Both the position numbers and the translations under genes were made by a program. From the NCBI GenBank assembly GCA_016946835.1, contig JACVTC010000073.1:820001-884000 (forward strand): DNA of 64,000 nucleotides, read 5' to 3'. Of this stretch, positions 52,672 through 64,000 are shown piece by piece. The notes under the pieces were generated by a model. That model was not told the DNA's origin and made no database searches. It worked only from the letters and a program-made list of their open reading frames with translations. This DNA comes from Neocallimastix lanati (nom. inval.) (lineage: Eukaryota > Neocallimastigomycota > Neocallimastigomycetes > Neocallimastigales > Neocallimastigaceae). Within the stretch, counting starts at the first letter, position 1. Each line of letters starts with the position of its first letter.

Positions 52672-53956
52672 AAGTCATAAAGAAATTAAGGAATGGGATA
52701 CTAATGACATTGCTTCTTGTGTTATTGAATCTTTCTTATTAAGTTCGCAAATATTATTAAAAGCTAAAAGAAAGATTTTACATATGTTTGATGATAATTA
52801 TGGTGAAATTTCATGCAATCGTTATGGTAGTCATTTAATTGATAAATGCTGGTCTGTTTCATATTTAAAAATGAAGGAAAGTATTGCGGAAGAATTACTA
52901 GATAGTGAAAGAGAATTAAATTCAAATTTCCAAGGAAAGTGTGTGTTAAGAAATTGTAAAATTGATAATTTCAAAAGAAATAGACAAGAATAGATTGAAC
53001 ATGAACATGGTTTATAAAGAAAAAAACAAATTGTTCGAAGAATTATTAAATGATTCTACTGATACCAAAATCCAAAATAAATCCTATAACAATAAAGAAG
53101 AAACTAATAAATACTAAAAGTACTGATATTCTTAATTCTGCTCTTTCTGCCCTTGGTTTTGATAGAGGTTTATCTCAAGTAACCTCAAAGATAAGAAAAA
53201 TAAGAATAAAAAAAAAAAAGAAGAATGATAATTTAAATATAAATATATATATATGATTATTAAAAAACTCAAATAAAAAAAATATAAAATATATATATAT
53301 ATTTTATGAATATAGATGGAATTGGATGATGATAATCAAGCAGATAATATTAGAGTTAAAGAAGAAATAGTTAAAACAGATGAAATTGATCAGTTATTCA
53401 AGAAAAAGATGCAAATTCAAAAGAATGTAAATATTATTAAATGTTTAATGATAATTTTTATTATAAGTTATTAATATTTTATTTTATTTTATTTTAATAA
53501 ATGCTTCAATCTTATATTATTTCACAATTTATTTTATTTTATTTTATTTTATTTTTATTAATACTTTACATGATGTATATTACTTATTATTTATTATTTT
53601 TTATTAAATTTTAATTTAATTTATTTTATTTAACGCAATTATATTTTGTTACTATAAAATAAAGGTTTTAAATAAAGCAAATAATAATGATGAAGAAAGT
53701 GATAAAAGTCATGAAAGTGGAGAAGATGAAGAAGAAAAAGAAGAAGTAAAGGAGAAAATGGAAGAATAAGAAGAAGAGAAAAAGAAGAAAAAAGAAAAGT
53801 AAGAAAAAAAAGAAAGAAGCGAAAGACTTGAATATGGTTCTTGAAGCCAATTCATCTACTAAGAAATCTAAAAAGAAGAAGCATTTAAATAAAAATGATA
53901 ATGATGATACGGAAGGAAAATCAAAGAAAAAGAAAAATGGAAAGTTTATGAGTTAA
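52672..53956 (+). pseudogene. NOP9: broken NOP9-like gene (Pumilio-repeat 40S biogenesis factor)
   Basis: NOP9 is a nucleolar Pumilio-repeat protein of small-subunit assembly. The 5' half is missing: coding similarity begins directly after the TTA array with KEWDTNDIASCVIESFLLSS, then KRKILHMFDDNYGEISCNRY, GSHLIDKCWSVSYLKMKESI and LLDSERELNSNFQGKCVLRN. After NFKRNRQE a TAG stands where the family has Trp, and about 20 bases later a frame change is needed to continue with KEKNKLFEELLND. Two further segments (53318-53427 and 53665-53956, with a plausible intron between) read MELDDDNQADNIRVKEE and a Lys-rich tail, the latter with a stop and frame change near 53769. The N-terminal Pumilio repeats are not found upstream. 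Homopolymer sequencing errors could account for the frame changes, but hardly for the missing half. Confidence 0.6.
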
Positions 53957-54192
53957 ATCATTTTATATATTATTAACTTTTACATACCTAAAAAATTTTT
54001 ATTAAAATATATTATTTTATTAAATTATTTTATAAAAATAACATAATTATTTATTTCGTTACTATTAGAAAAACAAATTTTATTATTTTACTATTTATTT
54101 TTTATTAAAGATCATAATTTATTATAATAAAACTTATAAACTTAATATAAAATAAAGTATATACAATATACAATAATAATATATTTAATGGT

Positions 54193-54941
54193 TTTATTTT
54201 ATTTAACCTGTACTCTATATTTATGTTTCAACTATTTTATTTTATTTTATTTTATTTTATTTTATTTTATTTTATTTTATTTTATTTTATTTTATTTTAT
54301 TCAATCTGTAATTTATATTCATATTCTACTATTTATTTTATTTTATTTTATTTTATTTTATTTTATTTTATTTTATTTTATTTTATTTTATTTTATTTTA
54401 TTTTATTTTATTTATTTTATTTTATTTTATTTTATTTTATTTTATTTTATTTTATTTTATTTTATTTTATTTTATTTTATTTTATTTTATTTTATTTTAT
54501 TTTATTTTATTTTATTTTATTTTATTTATTTTATTTTATTTTATTTTATTTTATTTTATTCAATCTGTAATTTATATTTATACTCTACTATTTATTTTAT
54601 TTTATTTTATTTTATTTTATTTTATTCAATCTGTAATTTATATTTATACTCTACTATTTATTTTATTTTATTTTATTTTATTTTATTTTATTTTATTTTA
54701 TTTTATTTTATTTTATTTTATTTTATTTTATTTTATTTTATTTTATTTTATTTTATTTTATTCAATCTGTAATTTATATTTATACTCTACTATTTATTTT
54801 ATTTTATTTTATTTTATTTTATTTTATTTTATTTTATTTTATTTTATTTTATTTTATTTTATTTTATTTTATTTTATTTTATTTTATTTTATTTTATTTT
54901 ATTTTATTTTATTTTATTTTATTTTATTTTATTTTATTTTA
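54193..54941. repeat. composite (TTTTA)n satellite, left of the tRNA-SINE
   Basis: TTTTA blocks with spacers TTCAATCTGTAATTTATATT...CTCTACTATTTA beginning near 54299, 54559, 54624 and 54761, plus a diverged first spacer at about 54205. It belongs to the same family as in SEC5 intron 10. Long Phe/Ile/Leu/Tyr frames through it are by-products of the unit. Confidence 0.92.
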
Positions 54942-55396
54942 GCCATGTTGGTCCAGTCGGTTAGGACGATACAGGTCACTGTAGAGGGCGGGGTTCGAAT
55001 CCTCGGCATGGCACCAAATAATCGGATGAGGTTTCTATCCTGGGATATCATGAGACCACACGTGATGTCCATAAGGCTTTCCCTCAAATGATTATTTCAC
55101 CCATCCCTGATACTACGCTTTGAATTGAAGCATAGACCTTAATGATTGTAAAATTTCCAATCGCCAATGATTACACCCACTAGGGAGGAGTTAATGGTTC
55201 CGTTCTGATGCTCGTGGTCATTAGAGATATATGTAGGAACGTTAGGAATGCATCTCCGGGCAGTGTGTAACGACGATTGAGAGCGGCGAAGCTGATACAG
55301 TATGCCAATAACTCATCACCTTACAGTTAATTAATAACTGTATGGCCATATGGGAGATGGGTACCCATATGTGCAAGTCTATGTTTTTTTTTTTTT
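54942..55396 (+). mobile_element. tRNA-derived SINE with encoded CCA
   Basis: The first 75 bases fold like a tRNA. The acceptor GCCATGT (54942-54948) pairs with GCATGGC (55006-55012). The D stem is GTCC/GGAC. The T arm CGGGG-TTCGAAT-CCTCG is at 54989-55005. The anticodon arm is degenerate (TACAG/CTGTA with a 4-base loop). Discriminator A and CCA follow at 55013-55016. A unique body of about 370 bases contains two hairpins near the end: ACAGTTA/TAACTGT at 55323-55341 and CATATGGG/CCCATATG at 55347-55371. A T run then begins at 55384, and pentanucleotide satellite lies on both sides. It is far less AT-rich than its surroundings and has no ORF. Confidence 0.75.
54949..55002 (+). promoter_or_regulatory. 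internal RNA polymerase III promoter (A and B boxes)
   Basis: The A box TGGTCCAGTCG (54949-54959) fits TRGYNNARNNG at every fixed position. The B box GGTTCGAATCC (54992-55002) is a perfect match to GGTTCGANTCC. They are spaced as in a tRNA gene. A T run at 55384 can serve as Pol III terminator. Confidence 0.8.
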
Positions 55397-56140
55397 ATTT
55401 TATTTTATTTTATTTTATTTATTTATTTTATTTTATTTTATTTTATTTTATTTTATTTTATTTTATTTTATTTTATTTTATTTTATTTTATTTTATTTTA
55501 TTTTATTTTATTTTATTTTATTTTATTTTATTTTATTTTATTTTATTTTATTTTATTTTATTTTATTTTATTTTATTTTATTCAATCTGTAATTTATATT
55601 TATACTCTACTATTTATTTTATTTTATTTTATTTTATTTTATTTTATTCAATCTGTAATTTATATTTATACTCTACTATTTATTTTATTTTATTTTATTT
55701 TATTTTATTTTATTTTATTTTATTCAATCTGTAATTTATATTTATACTCTACTATTTATTTTATTTTATTTTATTTTATTTTATTTTATTTTATTTTATT
55801 TTATTTTATTTTATTTTATTTTATTTTATTTTATTTTATTTTATTTTATTTTATTTTATTCAATCTGTAATTTATATTTATACTCTACTATTTATTTTAT
55901 TTTATTTTATTTTATTTTATTTTATTTTATTTTATTTTATTTTATTTTATTTTATTTTATTTTATTTTATTCAATCTGTAATTTATATTTATACTCTACT
56001 ATTTATTTTATTTTATTTTATTTTATTTTATTTTATTTTATTTTATTTTATTTTATTTTATTTTATTTTATTTTATTTTATACTATTTTATTTTATTTTA
56101 TTTTATTTTATTTTATTTTATTTTATTTTATTTTATTTTA
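55384..56140. repeat. composite (TTTTA)n satellite, right of the tRNA-SINE
   Basis: The same pentanucleotide and spacer structure as left of the SINE, with spacers starting near 55581, 55645, 55723, 55859 and 55970. An irregular TACTATTTTA step at about 56080 marks a small internal change. Confidence 0.92.
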
Positions 56141-56415
56141 CTTATTACATTCTTTATTTATTTATTTATACATATAATTATATTAAAATTTTTTATGGCG
56201 TTAGCAAAAATTTTACAAGCCATTAAAAATAAATGGCGTATTGAAAATTTGTATTATAATAATTGGCGAAATGCAACATATTCAAACTTTAATATTCCAT
56301 AAACTAACCGTTAATTATTATTATCACTATTATTAATTATCTATTACTTTTATTTATTATTTATTATTTATTATTTATTATTTATTATTTATTATTTATT
56401 ATTTATTATTTATTA
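56141..56415. other. short unassigned segment and heptanucleotide repeat
   Basis: At 56196-56303 a small frame reads MALAKILQAIKNKWRIENLY and ends after 35 codons; nothing else supports it. A (TTATTTA)n tract at about 56350-56415 runs up to the LTR element. Confidence 0.5.
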
Positions 56416-57714
56416 TGTTAAGAGTCAGGAATTTAGGTTTAATAATTATATCAACTTTATTAATATATTTTATGATAAAGAGCTGCAAATATTAAATTAT
56501 ATTAAATTACATGCTTTTATATTAATACATTGTGGCTCATGTATTACATTACATAAATTACATTTTATTTCATTTAAACTCATATTTCACATATTCTAAC
56601 ATTCCCCCCTTAAACCAAGTTATTCTAAATGAATAATTTTGGTTTATAGGTGAATTCCATTATATATTTAAAATTAATTACATAAATATTTTAATTTCTA
56701 TTATTACTAAAATTTTATCTAAGATATCATATCGCGTTTTGTGGTAAACGTCTTAAACCTTTATATTATTTTAGTAGTTTATTCTGATTTATTTACCCTC
56801 TTATTATATGTACGTTTTTCTGGTTAAACGTTTAAACCTTTAATTTTTATGGGTAAAATTTTTATATATTGGATTGGATACTCATTAGGTTTTACACCAT
56901 CCATTAATATTTTATATTATGACAACTCTTCGGTTTAACACTTTGGTTTTTACGTCTAATTGTTTATTTATCTATGGCTACTCTTATGGATTTACGCCAT
57001 TTAACTACTATTTCATAAGTTAATTTAGTTTATTTTCTTAATAAAATGATTTTAATAATATTTTAAGATATCTTGTAATTATTGGTTAATATATTTTAGA
57101 TTTATTAATATTTAGATTAGTTATGAATTTCTATTCATTAATTTTATTTATTTTAATTTTATTTATTTTAGTAATCATGTTTTCTTACGCGTAATTTGCC
57201 TTCATTTTGCGAATGTAATTTTATTTTATAATGTTCCTTTATGGGTGATTATTCTTTTATCATTTATTCAATTTTAAAGCATGTTTCTTGAAATTAGAAT
57301 TTTAGATCATTTAAATTTCACTGTAGATCAATCTTCAATTAATTATTCATCAGTTGACATAATGGCAACTCTCACCATAAATCTAGGTCTTCAAGTGCTT
57401 TCTTCTTGACATAATATTATTTTCCGGCTAAAGAATTTATTTTAAAATTCCTTTGAAGAGTCGATGAGACTCTTAATAAAGTTGATATAATTATTAAACC
57501 TAAATTCCTGACTCTTAACAGATTAAGTCAGGAATTTAGGTTTAATAATTATATCAACTTTATTAATATATTTTATGATAAAGAGCTGCAAATATTAAAT
57601 TATATTAAATTACATGCTTTTATATTAATACATTGTGGCTCATGTATTACATTACATAAATTACATTTTAATTCATTTAAACTCATATTTCACATATTCT
57701 AACATATTATTTAT
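56416..57714 (-). mobile_element. short LTR retrotransposon (TRIM-like), two near-identical LTRs
   Basis: The 3' LTR is 56416-56601 (186 bp; on the minus strand it starts TGTTAGAATATG and ends CTTAACA). The 5' LTR is about 57521-57714. Over about 170 aligned bases I see one substitution. A polypurine tract GGTTTAAGGGGGGAA sits directly inside the 3' LTR (56602-56616). The element is flanked by TATTA at 56411-56415 and 57715-57719, a possible 5-bp target-site duplication, though the target is itself repetitive. The interior is only about 0.9 kb and has no gag or pol frame, so it is non-autonomous. Downstream of the 5' LTR lie a palindrome and a small hairpin (57456-57474). Confidence 0.8.
57473..57566. 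repeat. long palindrome at the 5' LTR junction
   Basis: The arms 57473-57511 and 57528-57566 are 39-bp perfect inverted repeats of the LTR end. A further 5 bp (CTTAA 57514-57518 with TTAAG 57523-57527) close on the 4-base loop CAGA with a 2-base bulge. It looks like a snap-back duplication of the LTR terminus. Confidence 0.85.
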
Positions 57715-57866
57715 TATTTATTATTTATTATTTATTATTTATTATTGATTATTGATTATTGATTATTTATTATTTATTATTTATTATTTATTATTTATTA
57801 TTTATTATTTATTATTTATTATTTATTATTTATTATTTATTATTTATTATTAATTATTTATTATTA
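57715..57866. repeat. (TTATTTA)n heptanucleotide array
   Basis: This continues the repeat found left of the LTR element at 56350-56415, with a few TTGATTA variants. The LTR element therefore inserted into this array. Confidence 0.85.
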
Positions 57867-57879
57867 ATTATTTATTATG

Positions 57880-58962
57880 TATTATTGTGAAATTGATGTA
57901 ATATAATGTAATGTAATATAATTAATGTATAAATAATAATGTATTAATAAGTATTTAATTTAGAATAATTATTAGTTATTATCATAAAAAATATTAATAT
58001 AATCATAATAATGAAGACATCTTACTCTTAAAAAAGAATTTTAACAAAAGAATCATTTATCAGACACAATATTATGTCAAAGAAAAATAAATTTGAATTT
58101 TAAATTATAATAAAAGTTGTTCATTATGCTAATTTAAGGAAGACTAATAAAACTGAACTTTTGAAATGATAAAGATTGTAAAAACTGAAGAAACTCATAA
58201 AAATATAAAATACTTGATAGAAAAGAATTATTAAAACTAGCGTGAAATGGGTTTAGATAATAACTAATTTTATATAATTATTATACAAACTTTTGTGGTG
58301 AAAGATATAATAAAATAATAAATATAACCCTGAATTATATACAAATAGATGACAATCCATCAACAAAATATACTCATTGATTGCAAAGTATTCAATTTTC
58401 TATCATTAATATTTTAATAAGGAGAAAAATCATAAAATATTCAATAAGTTATAATTATTAAGTCTCTATCATTAATATTTTTAAAATGATGTAAATTCAG
58501 AAGAGTAACTTAATACGTAATCATATATATAAAGACAGGACTAGAGTAAAACTATAAGACTATCTAACTTACAATAAACATTTAATTTGAACTAAAAGTT
58601 TAAATGTTTAATTTATTTTTGAAATATTACTATGCTTTGTGGTTAAATTTAGAATAAAACAAATAATAATATGCACTAAATATTTAACATTACAATTAAT
58701 AAAATTTTGTAAAATTTTATAATTTAGTAAAATAGTAATTTACACATATTCACCTATAAACCAAATTATTACTACAGAGAAACTAGGTTTAGGGGGGAAT
58801 GTTTGAGTATGTGAATATAATAATGTTAAAATATTTAATTATGATATTAACATAATAAAATGTAATGTAAAATAATTAATGTATAAGTCAAAATGTATTG
58901 ATATAAAAGTTCTTTGAATAATTGAGTCCTAATAACTCTTAATCATAAATTCCTGACTTTCA
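57880..58962 (+). mobile_element. degenerate LTR element of the same family, opposite strand
   Basis: A polypurine tract GGTTTAGGGGGGAA (58786-58799) precedes a 3' LTR at 58800-58962 that starts TGTTTGAGTATGTGAATA and ends near ATTCCTGACTTTCA. The segment just before the tract (CACCTATAAACCAAATTATT) matches the corresponding part of the element at 56.4-57.7 kb. An LTR-like segment at about 57886-57965 may be the diverged 5' LTR. The interior is AT-rich without readable pol domains. Confidence 0.65.
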
Positions 58963-58966
58963 AAAA

Positions 58967-59036
<70 letters not shown>

Positions 59037-60147
59037 TATTATTATTATTATTATTTATTATTTATTATTTATTACTATTTATGATTATTTATGATTATAA
59101 CTTTTATTTTAAAATATTATTTATTATTATTTAAATATTTAAATATTTTTTATATTTTAATAACCAAAAAAATAAAAATCTTTTAAAAAAATATATTCAT
59201 TTATGTTATGATTGGATTTAAATAATTTTTATGTATCTTGATTGGATAGTATTTGATTTTGTTTTACATAAGTAAAAATTCATATATGTAAAATATATGA
59301 TAAATATGTAAAATTATAACCATAGTGATATGTACAAATATTTTAAAGATAATAATATAAATGAATAGATATATATAAATAACATTAGTTTATTGACAAT
59401 TTACAATAGTCAATAACTACTATATATAATTAACTTTCTTTTCTTTTTTAAAATATATATAAAATAAATAGATTTTCTATTACTTTATTATTTTTTTAAA
59501 TACTGAAATATTAAAAGTATATGTTTTTTATATTTACCTTTACACAAAATATTATTGTATATATATTCTAATTATATAATAAGCTATAAAGTTTGTAATT
59601 TTAAAGGATCATTTTAAAATATATATTAATATTATTATTTATAAATTTCTTAACCAGTAAAATTTAAAAAAAACATAAATTTTTTTTTTTTTTTATTTTT
59701 TTTTTTTTTTTTTTAAAAAAAAAATTTTTTTGATTTAAATTTTTTATTATTTTAAATTTTTGAATAAAATTTACTATTAAATTATAATATATTATTTAAA
59801 ACTTCATTGATAAAAGAAAAGTAATTATTTTAAAATAAATTTATAATTAATATACCAAATATTAAATAAGTATTTAATATTAATTTTATTTGTCAATTCA
59901 TTAATTTAATAATTTAAATATCGAATTTTTAAAATTAAAATAAAAATCGAGAAAGATTAAATTTCAAATTTCAGTTTCAAATATTAATTTTATACAAAAG
60001 AATTTTATACATTTTTTTAATTAATTATATTATAAAAATTAATATTATAAAAATTAATAATTTAAAAATTAATATTATAAATAATATACTAATTAAAGAT
60101 AATATCTATTATTAAAATAAAAAAGTACATAATTAAAAGATAATAAA
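58963..60147. other. AT-rich intergenic upstream of EBP2
   Basis: It has (TTA)n at about 58970-59030 followed by (TTATTTA)-type repeats, and poly(T) at about 59680-59714. The rest is AT-rich with no gene seen. The EBP2 promoter should lie at its right end. Confidence 0.5.
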
Positions 60148-61490
60148 ATGGCTAAGCGTGGAAGAGGAAAAAAGAATACTACTCAACAAAAGAAGACTGA
60201 AATTAAAAAGCAAGATATTGAAGATAATTCTGTAGAAGAAAAAGTTCCAGAACTTGAAGAAGGCAAAAAAACTAAAAATATTAATAGAAATAATGATAAG
60301 AATGATAAAGATTTAAAAAATGAAACCGAAAATGTAGTTGAAAAATCTGAAGAAGAAAATTCCGATGATGATAGTTCAGATAATGATATTGATATTGATA
60401 ATTTTATTTCAGAACAAACTGTAAATGTTGAAGAAGATGAGAAAGATGAAGTTGAAGAAAATGAAGAAAATGAAGAAAATGAAGAAAATGAAAAAATTGG
60501 TAATCAGGAAACAGAATTAAACATTGAGGAAAATGAAGAAGTAACTGATGACGAAAATGAAGTTGAAGATGAAGGAGAAAGATCTGCAATAAATAATATA
60601 GTGAGTAAATTTTGAATATTTATTTAACAAAAATAAAAAAAGAAAATATTTAATAAAAATTGTTAATTAAATATATATAATATATAATATTAAAAAGTAA
60701 TTCTAAATAATTATTTATTTTATTTTATTCTTAATGATTATTTTTTTAAAAAAAAATTTTCACCTCAAAAAAGGCAGCGTTAAATAAAAGATATAATGAT
60801 ATTAGATTAGATACTCCAGGGGTTAAAATCCCATGGATTGAATTACAATCTGTTACTTATAATAAAGACCTTGGTATTGATGATAAGACTGTACACGATG
60901 ATTTAAAGAGAGAATTAGCGTTTTATGAACAAGGTTTAGCTGCTGCCTTAGAAGGACGTAAGAAGTATAAAGCCTTAAATAAACCTTTTTCACGTCCTAA
61001 TGACTATTTCGCAGAAATGGTTAAAACAGACGAACAAATGTCAAAGATCCGCCAAAATATGATAGAAGAACAAGAATCAATTAAAAATGCAGAAGCTGCT
61101 AAAAGACAACGTGATTTAAAAAAATATGGTAAGAAAGTACAAACTGAAAAAATTTTAGAAAAAAATAAAAATAAGAAGATGGAAATGGAAAAAATAAATC
61201 GTTTAAAGAGAAAACGTTCTGACAATAATGATGATGATTTTGATGTCTCATTAGATTTTGATGATAATAAAAGCAATAAAAAAGCACAAAAAAGTAAAAA
61301 ACGTTTAGCTAAGGACAAGAAATTTGGTTATGGTGGTCGTAAGCGTGGATCAAAACAAAATACTGCTGAATCAACTGCAGATATGTCTGGTTTTAGTCAC
61401 AAAAAGATGAAGGAATCTTCTTTTGGTGGTAATAAAAATAAAAAAGCTAAAAGACCAGGAAAAAGCAAGAGAATGGCCGGTAGAAGATAA
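60148..61490 (+). CDS. EBP2: rRNA-processing protein EBP2
   Basis: EBP2 is a nucleolar factor needed for 60S ribosome assembly and pre-rRNA processing. Exons 60148-60600 and 60774-61490; 1170 nt, 389 aa, phase 0. The N-terminus is basic (MAKRGRGKKN) and followed by a long Glu/Asp-rich stretch with NEENEENEEN repeats. The conserved domain lies in exon 2: IPWIELQSVTYNKDLGIDD, VHDDLKRELAFYEQGLAAAL, KPFSRPNDYFAEMVKTDEQM and KIRQNMIEEQESIKNAEAAK, RQRDLKKYGKKVQTEKI. It ends in the Lys/Arg-rich tail KKFGYGGRKRGSKQN ... GKSKRMAGRR typical of the family. The donor is GTGAGT and the acceptor A6-G. Confidence 0.95.
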
Positions 61491-61729
61491 ATTTTAATGG
61501 GAATTAATTTATTTATATTTGTATAATTATATTTAAAATTTCTACATTAAAAAAAGGTTTTTTTTTTTTATAAATTATAAAATTATTTAATATTTTTTTG
61601 TCATATCAAACACATTCTAATTTATTTTTTGTTTTTATTTAAATTTACTACTATTGAGAATTAGTTATTAAAGAATATTATTAATAAAGATTAATAAGAA
61701 ATTGAATTTTATTAAATAATAAAAGTTAT

Positions 61730-61770
<41 letters not shown>

Positions 61771-62714
61771 TAAAAAAAATTATATTTACATATAAATATA
61801 TATTATATATTATTTCTATATTAAAATAGTTATTTTATATTATATCAATATAATAATTATAATTATTGGTATTATATTTATTATTTAAAAATTGATTTTT
61901 CTATAGATTATTATTATTTTTTTTTATTATTTATTATTTATTATTTATTATTTATTATATTATTATTATTATTATTTTTAATAATAGTAATAATAGTTAT
62001 AATTGTATAATTATTAGAAACTCTCTTAAATAATAATAATCATACGTTTAGAACTCCTTAAATTCCATTATAATAATAATTTATTATACAACTATATATA
62101 GAATTACAATATGTAATTCCATATATCACCTGCTTTATTTGACTAGTTCCATTAAAATTTAAAAATTTAAACAAAAAATACTAATTTTCTAACATATATA
62201 ATAATTAATTTTTGTTGAAAATTTAACATTTAATTAATGCTATTTTTATTATTATTTTAAATATTAAATAGTATATTAAAAATAAATAGGATATATAATG
62301 ATAATATATATAATTTATTACAGCATATAATACAGTTTATAAGACACTTTTATACAATTATTATTTAAAGCATGCATTTAATAGAATAAAATATGTAGGT
62401 TCTATTGAATATAATATTTTGAATATAAAAATATTATATATAATTTATTATTAAAAAATAAGTCCTTTTAAATAAATAAAAAAAAATCTTATTAAAAAAT
62501 AAGTATTTATTTTTCAAATTTTTGTTAGATTAAAAGTCTCAATTACTATCAGGCATTTTAATTTACATAAATACATGTTAAAAATACTTTAAATAATAAA
62601 AATTATAAAATATTGATTGGATCTTCATAATATATTCATTAATTTTATCTACATTATTTTTTTTGTTTTCTGAATTATTATCGAATATGATTTCATTATT
62701 GTATTCATCCATTA
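61491..62714. other. AT-rich intergenic, possible LTR debris
   Basis: It has a poly(A) run at about 61734-61765 and (TTATTTA)-like repeats near 61926-61960. Around 62525-62545 TGTTAGATTAAAAGTCTCAA resembles the LTR/leader junction of the copia elements at 13.8 and 42.2 kb, so an old solo LTR may be present. The boundaries cannot be set. Confidence 0.45.
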
Positions 62715-64000
62715 TTTTTTTTTAGACAGGGAAGAGAATACACTTCCATAATTGTATTAATTTTATTATAAAAAATACATGTAGGAATTTAAAAATAAAA
62801 ATAAAAGTTAAAAAAATAAAAAATAAAAAAACTCAAAAATACTATGTATTTCGGCAAATTGTACTGCGAGGGAATTCTCCTTTCCTTACAAATAAAAAAA
62901 TAATAAAAAATAGAAGTAGCATCTTTAAAATAGATAGTGTGGTGTCCACTAAACTTTCCCCGGATTCATTATTTATTGAATTACTATGGCGAGATTCACC
63001 CAAGTTAAGTTTGGTATTTATCAATACCTATCAAATAATAACTCAAACGAACTACTTATTATAGGTATTGCAGTAGTTAAGAGTTCCGTCAAGCCCACAA
63101 TTTTTGAAATGGGTGACTCAGATGAACTTTTGAAAAGAAGTTCATTGAATTGTCTCTGTTCCCCACTATCAAAATATAGCTCATTTAAAGCTAAAGTTCC
63201 ACCAAGAAGGAACATATATATATAATGATTGATATAATCTTCAAAATCAGAAATAGAAGATTAAACACTCTAATCTTCCTAACAAACATAAAATAAAGAT
63301 CAGCGATGAATTATAATGAATTCCATCTAAAAGATGCAAGAGCATTACATTTAAAAATCCATTTCTCAAAAGATCGATTACCTTCGCCACAACAGGTGCA
63401 AGTCTTTGGATAATCTTCTGAACCTCCACCTATTCTAATAGCAATAGTAGTATTGTATTTATAACCACAGCGTAAACGTATAATCTACGAAAGCCCTAAG
63501 TTGAATTGGGGATATTTTAAGCTAAAATACCTAGATAAATATAACTAGAAACTTTAGGAATAGAATTCATTCCTAAATAGAAGGTTGGGTCACTATAATT
63601 TGGAGCAGATTGGAAGTTCATTGGTTTAATAACCATAGTTCACATTTTTCAATACCAAAAGTCATTTCATTTAAATGAGCCCTTTTTTAATAATTTTTCC
63701 AAATTTTTTGCAATCGGAGCAATGAGAATAACATCATCAGCAAAGAGTCTACCACAACACTTCTTTCTTCTAATAATAACACCATACGTTTCACAGTTAT
63801 TTAATATATCATTGATGAATAAATTGAATAAGATTGAAGATAATGGACAATAATGACGAACACCTCTTTTAATAGGAAATTCATTTGATAGCATTGAAGT
63901 AAATCGAGTACGTGCTTTAGATGAAGTATATAAATTACAAAGAAAATCAAAACATTTACCTCGGACTCCATAATGATATAATTTAATAAGAATGTTAAAA
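62715..64000 (-). mobile_element. LINE copy with internal deletion, 5' end outside window
   Basis: On the minus strand the RT reads IKRGVRHYCPLSSILFNLF, then FADDVILIAP with an intact F-A-D-D catalytic box (about 63755). After frame changes it continues with FGIEKC and DPTFYLGMNSIP. It then jumps near 63535 to the far C-terminal part (KTCTCCGEGNRSFEKWIFKC near 63405, with K in place of the usual His) and GEQRQFNELLFKSSSESPIS. The thumb region is missing, so this copy carries an internal deletion. The 3' UTR matches the left-edge LINE, with the shared end AGACAGGG on the plus strand next to a T run (62715-62723), the poly(A) tail. It is non-functional as seen. Confidence 0.85.

Noticed and set aside
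54942-55016. Functional tRNA gene
   Set aside because: The anticodon arm cannot form a 5-bp stem with a 7-base loop, and an encoded CCA with an attached 370-base body fits a SINE better.
62500-62560. Solo LTR near 62.5 kb
   Set aside because: Only a 20-base resemblance to the copia leader junction is visible and no LTR ends or flanking duplication could be set.

Overview
Eukaryotic, extremely AT-rich DNA with short AT-rich introns, long homopolymers and very large simple-repeat arrays. The genes are fungal in type: class II fructose-bisphosphate aldolase, exocyst SEC5, EBP2, TIM17, DPM1 and a C1/dysferlin-domain protein. A dynein-regulatory-complex gene (DRC1) shows that the organism builds a motile flagellum. 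Together with the base composition this points to a zoosporic early-diverging fungus, most likely an anaerobic gut fungus (Neocallimastigomycota). That assignment is inference, since no marker rRNA is present.

Layout: 0.1-4.7 kb, remains of non-LTR retrotransposons (LINEs), one with a visible target-site duplication. 5.9-10.1 kb (-), a five-exon gene for a large low-complexity protein of unknown function. 11.3-15.8 kb, a repeat-rich block with a poly(A) SINE-like element, a compact structured-RNA candidate, a Ty1/copia gag-protease remnant and a Ty3/gypsy integrase remnant. 18.4-22.8 kb (+), DRC1 in 11 exons. 23.7-27.3 kb (-), a C1 + membrane-hairpin + dysferlin-domain protein in 6 exons. 29.5-31.0 kb (-), fructose-bisphosphate aldolase with an N-terminal extension. 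32.1-40.7 kb (+), exocyst SEC5 in 16 exons, its introns swollen by simple repeats, possibly with one further exon at 43 kb. 44.0-45.9 kb (+), a PH-domain protein. 48.1-48.5 kb (+), TIM17. 49.3-51.0 kb (-), DPM1 in 9 exons. 52.7-54.0 kb (+), a broken NOP9-like gene. 54.2-56.1 kb, pentanucleotide satellite interrupted by a tRNA-derived SINE. 56.4-59.0 kb, two LTR elements of one family in opposite orientations. 60.1-61.5 kb (+), EBP2. 62.7-64 kb (-), a second LINE of the left-edge family.

Exon joins were inferred by hand from GT/AG boundaries, phase and family similarity. For every multi-exon gene the joined coding length is a multiple of three, which supports the models. The intact genes are housekeeping genes of secretion and trafficking (SEC5, DPM1, the C1/dysferlin protein), organelle protein import (TIM17), glycolysis (aldolase), ribosome assembly (EBP2, with NOP9 broken) and the flagellum (DRC1). 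They do not form a functional cluster. The most unusual material is in the non-coding part: poly(A)-AG splice acceptors, 22- and 26-nt microexons, a composite TTTTA satellite at several loci, a tRNA-headed SINE with an encoded CCA, a 44-bp-arm palindrome at an LTR junction, and a structured RNA candidate near 11.8 kb.
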